20,166 bases of DNA from the IMG/VR virus record IMGVR_UViG_3300042320_000038, positions 1 through 20,166 of that record; one strand, written 5' to 3'. The notes under the pieces are model-generated. The model had not been told where the DNA came from and did no database searches. It was given only the letters and a program-made list of their open reading frames with translations. Source of the DNA: a virus. The translations under genes were made by a program, and so were the position numbers. The stretch's first letter is position 1; every line of letters begins with the position of its first letter. Below, in pieces: positions 14,818 through 20,166 of this stretch.

Positions 14818-15236
14818 CAGATGCTAAGCGTGAGGGTTCCGCTGGAGACGAAGTTGATCGTGATGATCTCGATCTCGCCAACAGTAGCTGAGTACTCGGT
14901 GCTTGTCACCACGATGGTGCCGGTGATCTTCTTGCCGCCGGTCTCGTCCAGATACAGCTCAACCGCTGCATCGGCTTCATCGGTGGTTTGGTTGGCATCC
15001 TTGATCAGGTCCAGCTTGTCACCCGATCCAGGGGCGTCGTACATCACCTCGATGGTGCCTGATCCACTGATCAGGCCGCCGATGTTGGCACGGTAGGTGG
15101 CGCCATGAGCGGTGGCGTCGTAGGACTCCTTTTCAACGGTCATCGACCATGACCGCACTGCAGCGATCTCAGACAGACCGCCGCTGCCAGCCTTGTCAAA
15201 AAAGACTGTCCCTTGTTGCCCGCGATAAAAAGCCAT
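14817..15236 (-). CDS. Major tail tube protein, copy 2
   Basis: This 139-residue protein is a paralogue of the gene just upstream. Both start MAFYRGQQG, share RSWS.TVEKES, GATYRAN.GGLISGSG, TSAEYSATVGEI-type and VNFV.(S/N)GT motifs, and end in TL-type strands. By eye more than half of the residues are identical. The fold pattern is the single beta-domain of V-like tube subunits. It begins two bases after the stop of copy 1 and runs into the chaperone gene with a one-base overlap. Copy 2 differs mainly in a mid-protein loop (APGSGDKLDLIKDANQTTDE). Either both subunits build the tube, or one has a special place such as the tube ends. Confidence 0.88.
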   Translation of the reverse strand: MAFYRGQQGTVFFDKAGSGGLSEIAAVRSWSMTVEKESYDATAHGATYRANIGGLISGSGTIEVMYDAPGSGDKLDLIKDANQTTDEADAAVELYLDETGGKKITGTIVVTSTEYSATVGEIEIITINFVSSGTLTLSI

Positions 15237-15238
15237 GA

Positions 15239-15655
15239 TCAGATGTCGAGGGTGATGGTTCCGTTGGTCACGAAGTTGACCGTGATCACTTCGATCTCGC
15301 CCACTGTTGCAGAGTACTCAGCCGATGTGATCACACCGTCAAAGCTGATTTTCTTGGTGCCGCTTGTATCCAGGAACAGCTCGAACAGTGCCTCACCTTG
15401 ATCGGTAACGGTGTTGGCGTGCTCGATGAACACGTTGGTCTCGTCAGCGCTGCTGGCGGTGTACATCAGCTCGCAGGTGCCGCTGCCACTGATCAGACCA
15501 CCTACGTTCGCCCGATAGGTTGCGCCCAGGGCGGTGGTGTCGAGTGATTCCTTCTCGACGGTCAGCGACCAGGAGCGGGTGCTGGTAATGGTGACGCCGG
15601 TAGCGCCAGCATCGTCAAACTTGACGCTGCCTTGCTGCCCTCGGTAAAAAGCCAT
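15239..15655 (-). CDS. Major tail tube protein, copy 1
   Basis: At 138 residues, this is the first of two tandem tube paralogues. Strand-rich pattern, length and place between the tail terminator and the chaperone fit a lambda V-like or HK97-like tube subunit that stacks as hexamer rings around the tape measure. Key segments are MAFYRGQQGSVKFDDAG, RSWSLTVEKESLDTTALGAT, GGLISGSGTCELMYT, ALFELFLDTSGTKKISF and TSAEYSATVGEIEVITVNFV. It lacks an obvious C-terminal Ig-like decoration domain. The ATG lies two bases after the terminator-gene stop. I cannot tell from sequence which copy is the main one. Confidence 0.88.
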   Translation of the reverse strand: MAFYRGQQGSVKFDDAGATGVTITSTRSWSLTVEKESLDTTALGATYRANVGGLISGSGTCELMYTASSADETNVFIEHANTVTDQGEALFELFLDTSGTKKISFDGVITSAEYSATVGEIEVITVNFVTNGTITLDI

Positions 15656-15657
15656 GG

Positions 15658-16296
15658 CTAGAGATCCTCGAAGGTTTCAAAGGTCAGTCTGACCTGTGTT
15701 TGGAAGAAACCCTCCGGTGCTGGCGCAGCCACTACCTCGGGTCCGATCGGCGGGTCAAAATGAACACCGCTGACTATGACCCTATTGTAAAGGTCCCTGA
15801 TCCGTTTGCCGATCGTTAGGTTAGCGCCAGGACCAACACCTAACGGCGTGAAGATGTTGATTGCGATGACGCCAATAATGCTGTTGCTGCTGCCGGTAGT
15901 GCCACCAAGGGTTAGGTACTCATTAGCGCCAAAGCTGACAAGGCACTGCACCCATGAGCTATTGGGCGTCGGCACATAGGGTTGGTTGTGGAAGACAACG
16001 GGCAAGGTGCTGCCCAGCGAGCTAACCACTGTGACATTGCCACTGGTTGTCAACGCACCGGCGGCAGTCACGGTAAAAGAGTTGGTTGCTGTGGTGACCA
16101 CAGTGAACGTGCCGTCAACGCCGCCGCCGGATGTGTAGTCCAACGTCAGAGATTGGCCGACGTAGTAGCCGTGCGCAGTGGCGTTGATCGTAACGACAGT
16201 GCCGGTTTGGGTGTATGTCGTCGTGAGGCTGGTCAACTCACCCGTTAATCGTGCCTCAATGATGGCGCGGACGGTGTTGAGGTTTACAGCAGCCAT
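15658..16296 (-). CDS. Tail terminator protein with an inserted beta module
   Basis: The ends fit a tail terminator (lambda U-like, DUF4128-like) of about 140 residues: an N-terminal helix (VNLNTVRAIIEARLTGEL), then PVVFHNQPYVPTPNSSWVQC, IIGVIAINIFTPLGVGPGAN, KRIRDLYNR and a last strand TQVRLTFETFEDL. Here the protein has 212 residues because about 67 residues (27-93) sit between the helix and PVVFHNQ. The insert (VVTINATAHGYYVGQSLTLD, TSGGGVDGTFTVVTTATNSF, TVTAAG) matches a small beta module that recurs in phage structural proteins. The terminator caps the finished tube and joins it to the head. It overlaps the neck gene by one base. Confidence 0.8.
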   Translation of the reverse strand: MAAVNLNTVRAIIEARLTGELTSLTTTYTQTGTVVTINATAHGYYVGQSLTLDYTSGGGVDGTFTVVTTATNSFTVTAAGALTTSGNVTVVSSLGSTLPVVFHNQPYVPTPNSSWVQCLVSFGANEYLTLGGTTGSSNSIIGVIAINIFTPLGVGPGANLTIGKRIRDLYNRVIVSGVHFDPPIGPEVVAAPAPEGFFQTQVRLTFETFEDL

Positions 16297-16739
16297 CAGC
16301 CTTGCCTCCTGATGCGCTCCCAGTTGGTATCAACAAAGCGCTGCATCTCGCGAGCGGTAAGGTCTACCCATCCTGCTGGTGCTTGCGAGCTGTGACCTTG
16401 GGCCAGTGATTCGGCATAGGGCAGGTTGTTGTGCACGCTGTAGACATTGCCCAGCTTTTCAAACGTTGGCGTGTAGTTCACGCCACGAGCCAATGGCGGC
16501 GCTGGGCTTGATGGTGGCGATGTGCGCGTCTTGCTGCTTGGATTGGAGGGTTGCTGCGGCCCAGCATCGTATATGCCTGTGGTGTTCTGGCCAATTTGCC
16601 AGCTAAACCGAAACCGGCCAGTGTCTACCGGGCTGCGCTCTTTGAGCTTGCGATCGGTTGCCAGCACTGTTGCACGCAGCAATTGCTCGACCTGCCGCTC
16701 GCAGTAATTGCCAATATCGCGGATGGGCAGGTTGCTCAT
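16296..16739 (-). CDS. HK97 gp10-like neck / tail completion protein
   Basis: The 147-residue protein has the signature of the gp10-like family: KERSPVDTGRFRFSW near residue 35, and VHNNLPYAESLAQGHSSQAP near the end, followed by an amphipathic helix with W. Between them is a proline- and serine-rich loop (PQQPSNPSSKTRTSPPSSPA) which is longer than usual. Proteins of this family sit at the head-tail joint or the top of the tail. Overlaps are four bases (ATGA) with the closure gene and one base with the terminator gene. Confidence 0.85.
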   Translation of the reverse strand: MSNLPIRDIGNYCERQVEQLLRATVLATDRKLKERSPVDTGRFRFSWQIGQNTTGIYDAGPQQPSNPSSKTRTSPPSSPAPPLARGVNYTPTFEKLGNVYSVHNNLPYAESLAQGHSSQAPAGWVDLTAREMQRFVDTNWERIRRQG

Positions 16740-17092
16740 GCTCTTAGGATCAGCTCGTAGGTGATCGCGGTGTTGTCCTGCTCGATCGTGGTCACGCGGA
16801 TGATCTGATGCACCACGCTGCTGATCAGCACCTTGTCAACCGTGGTCGGCGCCTGCGCTAGGTCAAATGCAGCGACGATCAGCTTCTTGTCACCAGCCTG
16901 CACTAGTTCGTTCACCTCGCGTGCGTTGACCTGATCCAGTACGCCCTGAACCGCTGCATCGCTAGTGGTCTCGGTGATCGCACCTGTCGTGGTGTTGTAG
17001 GCGCCAGCAGCCACCGTGCGGATGGTCACAGCACCGCCAAGCTCTGCCATCAGCTTGCTAGCAACCTTCCGCAGCGGCTTGGCTAGGCTCAT
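16736..17092 (-). CDS. Head closure / head-tail joining protein
   Basis: The 118-residue protein starts with a basic helix (LAKPLRKVASKLMAEL), then strands: GGAVTIRTVAAGAYNTTTGA, DAAVQGVLDQVN, KKLIVAAFDLAQAPTTVDKV and HQIIRVTTIEQDNTAITYEL. This pattern (a helix, VTIR, a YNTTTG turn, a VQGV..... strand and a closing I.YEL strand) is that of head-tail stopper proteins such as HK97 gp7-type or lambda FII-like. It would plug the connector and bind the tail. Position, between connector and gp10-like genes, supports this. Overlaps of four bases are present at both ends. Confidence 0.8.
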   Translation of the reverse strand: MSLAKPLRKVASKLMAELGGAVTIRTVAAGAYNTTTGAITETTSDAAVQGVLDQVNAREVNELVQAGDKKLIVAAFDLAQAPTTVDKVLISSVVHQIIRVTTIEQDNTAITYELILRA

Positions 17093-17298
17093 GCAGCCTC
17101 CAGTTGCATCTTGTCGCCGTCTTCGTACAGCAGCCGGTCAAGGTCCTCTGTAGCGATGAACTCCAGGACCTGCGTGCCGATCGTTGGCGCCAGCTTCAGC
17201 TCACCGTCAAGTCCGATGATGAACGTATCATTGCCGTAGATCTGCAACAGGTCGATGCCTTGCAGGATCTGACCAGTGGCAACATCTAGGCGCGTCAT
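17089..17298 (-). CDS. Small protein of the connector region with LLYEDGDKMQLE motif
   Basis: I do not recognise a family. The 69 residues are strand-like: DVATGQILQGIDLLQIYG, NDTFIIGLDGELKLAPTIGT, QVLEFIATEDLDRLLYEDGD, ending KMQLEAA. The last motif is close to the [12 protein letters not shown] repeat in the L-type tail protein of this phage. Start choice is well supported: ATG 17298 has AGGAG eight bases upstream and lies two bases after the preceding stop, and the stop overlaps the next gene by four bases. It is probably a minor virion or connector-assembly protein, judged only by neighbours. Confidence 0.7.
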   Translation of the reverse strand: MTRLDVATGQILQGIDLLQIYGNDTFIIGLDGELKLAPTIGTQVLEFIATEDLDRLLYEDGDKMQLEAA

Positions 17299-17300
17299 CG

Positions 17301-17507
17301 TCAGCTCCTGGTAACGGTCAGCAGATTGTCGTTGGCGTCGTAGGTCATGGTCAGCGTGGCAACCAGCTTGCCGCCGGATCCGCCGCGGTAGTACTCGACC
17401 TCAGTCAGGTTGCCGCTGCCGTCGTAGGTATTGCTGATGTAGTCATGCGTCGGGATCTCAAGCCCTGCGCGCATCACTGCATCACCACCGCCTAGGAAAT
17501 AGGTCAT
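17301..17507 (-). CDS. Small connector-region protein with two YD-like repeats
   Basis: The 68-residue protein has an N-terminal part (MTYFLGGGDAVMRAGLEIPT) and two YD/RHS-like hairpin repeats: NTYDGSGNLTEVEYYRGGSG and MTYDANDNLLTVTRS. It would form a small beta sheet, probably part of a larger assembly. The ATG overlaps the connector stop by four bases (ATGA). I know no defined function. Similar small proteins near connector genes of other phages come to mind, but I cannot verify that here. It might be a small head-fibre or neck component. Confidence 0.7.
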   Translation of the reverse strand: MTYFLGGGDAVMRAGLEIPTHDYISNTYDGSGNLTEVEYYRGGSGGKLVATLTMTYDANDNLLTVTRS

Positions 17508-18067
17508 GACCGTCGGATTGCGATGTTGCCAGGTCCACTAATTCTAAGCCCTGTCAGGTAACGCTCCATCAACGGCGGCACCTTATCGGCACCCACGGCG
17601 CCGTAGCCGTTGCTAGGTGTCACGTCAATGCTGCCGATCTTTACATTCTTGTAATCTTCCAGCCCGCTCAGCCCCAGTGCGTCGGTGTTGTTGTTCAGGT
17701 ACACCGCCAGCACGACCTCGGCATATTGCACCTGCACCGGGATCTCATTGTCGTCGAAGTAGTCCGTCGTGATGCGGAACGGAAACCCAACGGCGTAGGT
17801 ATTGATGTAAGTGTCAGGCCGCCTCACGCCAGTCCGTGGCCATTGCAACGCCTGGGTATCGGTGCTGCGTGCACCTAGGAACCGCTCACGGTCGAGCCGT
17901 TGCGTTGCGGTGAACAGCGCCCGGTTCTTCTGATCCGTCGTTGCAGATGCCCATGCGATGACGTCATCGTCTTGGATGAAGCCGTCAACTATCGCCTGCG
18001 CTGCTGCCAGGGTCAGGTAGCTGTTTGCGTCGGCCGCGCCTGGCGTGGCCACGATTGCGATTGCCAT
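17504..18067 (-). CDS. Head-tail connector protein (gp6-like / DnaT-like domain)
   Basis: The 187-residue protein begins MAIAIVATPGAADANSYLTL, a start typical of the phage connector family that databases label putative DnaT-like. Next come helices (QAIVDGFIQDDDVIAWASAT, QKNRALFTATQRLDRERFLG), then LQWPRTGVRRPD, and a helical EIPVQVQYAEVVLAVYLNN. This is the usual plan of adaptor proteins that form a ring below the portal. The C-terminus (GADKVPPLMERYLTGLRISG) is the usual end. It is the first gene after the intrinsic terminator that follows the capsid genes. The DnaT label should not be taken as a replication role. Confidence 0.85.
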   Translation of the reverse strand: MAIAIVATPGAADANSYLTLAAAQAIVDGFIQDDDVIAWASATTDQKNRALFTATQRLDRERFLGARSTDTQALQWPRTGVRRPDTYINTYAVGFPFRITTDYFDDNEIPVQVQYAEVVLAVYLNNNTDALGLSGLEDYKNVKIGSIDVTPSNGYGAVGADKVPPLMERYLTGLRISGPGNIAIRRS

Positions 18068-18102
18068 CGTCAGGTTCCGGTATGTCTAGTTTAGGCTCCG
18101 CC

Positions 18103-18138
18103 ATAGAGAAAGAGGCCACCTCCGTAGAGGCAGCCTCC
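18103..18138 (-). terminator. Rho-independent terminator after capsid genes
   Basis: Read on the minus strand, GAGGCTGCCTC (18137-18127), loop TACG (18126-18123) and GAGGTGGCCTC (18122-18112) form an 11-pair stem with two central G-U pairs. The C-UACG-G tetraloop is the very stable kind, and TTTCTCT (18111-18105) follows. It lies in the 105-base gap between the candidate decoration gene and the connector gene, the widest minus-strand gap in the window. Confidence 0.85.
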
Positions 18139-18172
18139 CGTTCACGCAGTCGCCGAAAAGCGAACAGACCCA

Positions 18173-18574
18173 TCAGTCGCGCTTGAGCAGCACGGTCAGG
18201 ATCACACCAGCCAGATTGGTGGTGGTGCCGGTCACGTCAAACGACAGGCGATCGCCAGCCTCAAGGACCAGGTTGGCGGTGGTGTCAGTCAGAGCCGGAG
18301 CCTGACTGGTTAGAGCGGTGCCCTTGAGGTTGATCTTGGTGGTGCCGAGCAGGTCATCACCAGCGGTTGCGGCTTCCGTGCCTTGGCAACGACGGATCGT
18401 GCCGGTGACAGCAGAACCGTCATCGCCAGCGACGGTGTGCACTTCACGGATGCTCACCACTTCGCACTTCACCGGAGCGGTGAAGAACTGCACATCAGCC
18501 ACCGAAGAGGCGATGTAGTGGGTAGCAGTGATGTACTGCTCGTTGGACAGCTCGAACTGGGAAGGTTGTGCCAT
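18173..18574 (-). CDS. Candidate capsid decoration / head protein
   Basis: The 133-residue protein is beta-rich: TATHYIASSVADVQFFTAPV, KCEVVSIREVHTVAGDDGSA, VTGTIRRCQGTEAATAGDDL, LVLEAGDRLSFDVTGTTTNL and AGVILTVLLKRD. It follows the major capsid gene by 11 bases. A GAGGT ribosome site eight bases before ATG 18574 overlaps the capsid stop (TGAGGT). It lies before the strong terminator, so it should be made at the same high level as capsid protein. Those facts fit a decoration or head-stabilising protein. I cannot match it to a named family. The strand pattern with a C-terminal LEAGD.LSFDVTGT..NLAG resembles beta-sandwich domains. Confidence 0.75.
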   Translation of the reverse strand: MAQPSQFELSNEQYITATHYIASSVADVQFFTAPVKCEVVSIREVHTVAGDDGSAVTGTIRRCQGTEAATAGDDLLGTTKINLKGTALTSQAPALTDTTANLVLEAGDRLSFDVTGTTTNLAGVILTVLLKRD

Positions 18575-18585
18575 GGCTAGTTACC

Positions 18586-19584
18586 TCAGTAGTTAGAAGT
18601 ACAGGTAGCACGCACCACACCGATATTCTTGGTCTCGTACACCTTCGTCCAGTTGCCAATCGTCGCCAGTTGTGCCTGGGTGGGGTTGACAGTGCCGACA
18701 GTCCACTTAGCGCCAACCGGGTGGTAGCAGTAGTGCAGGTCGATCGACATGGCATCGCTCTTGGCGAGGATGTCACGATCGGTTTCGGTCTGCATTGCCA
18801 TCTGCTCACCGCTGGCGATAGCGCCGGCAGTGAAGAAATACACCGGATAATTGGTGCTGGTAGGTGCCAGGTCGTCCGAGACGATCACGCGCAGACCCAT
18901 GTAGGTCGGGACGCTCACCTCGCCGAAGGCAGCAGCAATCGAACCGCCCGACTGGGTGGACGTGGTGCCGCGTGCATCAGTGGTGGCGACATAGTCGATC
19001 GCTTTGCGCTCAACCAGGTCGTAGTAGATCGCCGAGTGCATAGCAACGGCGGTCAGCTTGTCGCCTTGATCGCCCAGCTTGGCGCGAACCTTCGCAACAG
19101 TGCGAGGGCTCAGGGTGCCCATGCCGGTCGTGTCAACACGCAGATCAGTGAACGCAGGGCTATCGGAACCGGTGAGGGCACCGAAGACACCCTCGAGGCA
19201 CTTGATCAGGTCCTTCTGCCGCTGGTTGGCGACATAGTCAGCCACCTTGGCGCCGATGGCAGCCATGGGGTCAGCGCCAGCAGCCAGGGCTGCCAGATCG
19301 CGGGCTTCCCATGCACGACCACGGTGCAGGATCACGCCAACTTGCTTGTCAGCAGTGATCTTGCTAGGCGACAGGCTGGTGCTATCGGACAGCACCTCGA
19401 AGTCGCCAGTCAGGTTGGCCTTCCAGAAGGGAACGTTGATGTAATCACCACCCTCAGTAGCGTTCAGCTCAGCCATCGGCTGCACCACACCGCTAGCCAG
19501 GAAGGCGTCGCGCTGGGTGGTCTGCTCAATGACATAAGGCGTGAACACTTCTGGGATGATGATGTCAGAGCGAAGAGTCGCCAT
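18586..19584 (-). CDS. Major capsid protein (HK97 fold, gp13-like family)
   Basis: The 332-residue protein has the pattern of gp13-like major capsid proteins: SDIIIPEVFTPYVIEQTTQR, then FLASGVVQPMAELN, GGDYINVPFWKANLTGDFEV, LSDSTSLSPSKITADKQVGV, RGRAWEARDLA and IGAKVADYVANQRQKDLIKC. The middle has AMHSAIYYDLVERKAIDY, and the end forms a beta part with GLRVIVSDDLAP and YYCYHPVGAKW-like residues. It would form the capsid hexamers and pentamers. It lies about 70 bases after the scaffold gene. Start ATG 19584 has a GGTGA ribosome site. The protein starts directly at the capsid domain, with no long N-terminal extension, consistent with a separate scaffold gene. Confidence 0.92.
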   Translation of the reverse strand: MATLRSDIIIPEVFTPYVIEQTTQRDAFLASGVVQPMAELNATEGGDYINVPFWKANLTGDFEVLSDSTSLSPSKITADKQVGVILHRGRAWEARDLAALAAGADPMAAIGAKVADYVANQRQKDLIKCLEGVFGALTGSDSPAFTDLRVDTTGMGTLSPRTVAKVRAKLGDQGDKLTAVAMHSAIYYDLVERKAIDYVATTDARGTTSTQSGGSIAAAFGEVSVPTYMGLRVIVSDDLAPTSTNYPVYFFTAGAIASGEQMAMQTETDRDILAKSDAMSIDLHYCYHPVGAKWTVGTVNPTQAQLATIGNWTKVYETKNIGVVRATCTSNY

Positions 19585-19654
19585 GATGAATCACCAGAAA
19601 TGGTTTACGGTGTGGGCGCAGCCCGTATCACCAGCGCAGCCGGTTAATTGCAGC

Positions 19655-20166
19655 TTAGCGGTTGGCGGTTGCTTTCATGCGCTCGTACAAATCACGATCA
19701 GTGCGGAATAGTCTGGCCTGCTCAGTCAGGTTGAACGATTCACGGCTGAACGGGTTTGACATGCCAGTCGGGATGCTGCTGCTGACACCACCAGATGGCG
19801 CACCACTACCCTGCGGCTTGGGTTGCTTTTGCATCCATGCCGGCAACGTCTTGGCCCATTCGCTGACTGGTGTGCGCTGGTACCCATCGACCACGACGAC
19901 AGTGCCATCAGGATCGCGCTCGATCTGATCGGCACTCAGCTTGGTCTTGAGCACCATGTCTGGATCGTGCACGATGTCAGCCAATGCCGTCACGGCTGGC
20001 GTGACCAGCTCCAGCTCACGCACGCGGGCCTCGAGTGACGCAATGCGCTGGTCCTTTTCCGCCGTCGCCTCACGGTACTGCTGCTCCAGAGCCTGTCGCG
20101 CCTCTTGATACTTGCCTTGCGACTCAAGCTGCTGCTGTTCATAGTTGCGCTTGAACTCCAGCAGTT
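19655..20166 (-). CDS. Scaffold-like coiled-coil protein (5' end outside window)
   Basis: The frame is open to the right edge, so the start is missing; about 169 residues are visible. The first 50 or so are a Gln/Glu/Arg-rich coiled coil (EFKRNYEQQQLESQGKYQEA, then RQALEQQYREATAEKDQRIA). A central domain follows (DIVHDPDMVLKTKLSADQIE, VVVDGYQRTPVSEWAKTLPA), a Pro/Gly/Ser linker, and the end NPFSRESFNLTEQARLFRTD. A GTG at 20023 could start a shorter form but lies within the coiled coil. A coiled-coil protein with this NPF..E.FNLTEQ tail directly before the capsid gene is the common cyanophage-type scaffold arrangement. Scaffold proteins direct prohead assembly and leave before packaging. Confidence 0.82.
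   Translation of the reverse strand, partial: LLEFKRNYEQQQLESQGKYQEARQALEQQYREATAEKDQRIASLEARVRELELVTPAVTALADIVHDPDMVLKTKLSADQIERDPDGTVVVVDGYQRTPVSEWAKTLPAWMQKQPKPQGSGAPSGGVSSSIPTGMSNPFSRESFNLTEQARLFRTDRDLYERMKATANR

Noticed and set aside
17985-18173. 62-codon minus-strand frame between the decoration and connector genes
   Set aside because: Its coding region contains the intrinsic terminator hairpin and overlaps the connector start by 83 bases. The translation is low-complexity and Arg-rich without a recognisable pattern.
19616-19641. Direct repeat of GCGCAGCC with 18-base period before the capsid gene
   Set aside because: Only eight bases, two copies and GC-rich. It is likely chance, with no promoter or operator element clearly linked to it.
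18568-19647. 359-codon open frame on the plus strand
   Set aside because: It is antisense to the major capsid gene over its whole length. The high GC and codon bias of that gene leave the opposite frame open, and the translation has no recognisable motif.
1-20166. CRISPR arrays, tRNA or rRNA genes, insertion sequences, attachment sites
   Set aside because: I looked for spaced repeats, tRNA T-loop-like sequences, transposase motifs and integrase genes, and saw none. Nearly all of the sequence is used by phage genes.

Overview
The window is part of the late (structural and lysis) region of a tailed double-stranded DNA phage with a long non-contractile, lambda-type tail (siphovirus). It could equally be a prophage carrying such a region. 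The likely host is a cyanobacterium of the Synechococcus/Cyanobium type. That is inferred from memory of cyanophage proteins: the two tail-fibre N-termini, the fibre with a peptidase-G2-like C-terminus, and the small lysis proteins look like cyanophage proteins. There is no integrase, tRNA, rRNA or host gene in the window, so lifestyle cannot be decided.

Almost everything lies on the minus strand as one tightly packed, translationally coupled gene series, read from high to low coordinates. Junctions are mostly 1-nt (TAATG/TGATG) or 4-nt (ATGA) overlaps. Order: scaffold-like coiled-coil protein (cut by the right edge); major capsid protein; a candidate decoration protein; a strong intrinsic terminator (about 18103-18138); head-tail connector; two small connector-region proteins; head closure protein; gp10-like neck protein; tail terminator; two tandem paralogous tail tube proteins; tail assembly chaperone with a programmed -1 frameshift; tape measure protein; the lambda-like tip genes M, L, K, I and J; two tail fibres; a small structural-type protein; a lysis cassette (membrane coiled-coil protein, a 46-residue holin-like protein, and a two-domain lysozyme/M15 peptidase endolysin); then a metallophosphoesterase, a 60-residue acidic protein and an HNH endonuclease. 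At the far left one short helix-turn-helix (sigma region 4-like) ORF runs on the plus strand and converges on the HNH gene.

How the parts work together: scaffold and capsid protein build the prohead. Connector, closure, neck and terminator proteins join head to tail. The chaperone (G and GT forms) loads tube subunits around the tape measure, whose length suggests a tail of roughly 100 nm. M, L, K, I and J build the tip, the fibres bind the host, and the lysis genes release progeny. The HNH gene at the end of the series may assist DNA packaging, as in other phages.

The observations most worth a second look are: the -1 frameshift site with a perfect hairpin four bases downstream; the duplicated tail tube gene; beta-rich modules inserted in the tail terminator and in the L-type protein; an acidic LLLEDGD-type repeat shared by a tip protein and a connector-region protein; the tiny holin candidate; and the metallophosphoesterase/acidic protein/HNH trio. 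All genes belong to recognisable phage plans or sit in expected positions. I do not see a wholly new system, but several parts are unusual.
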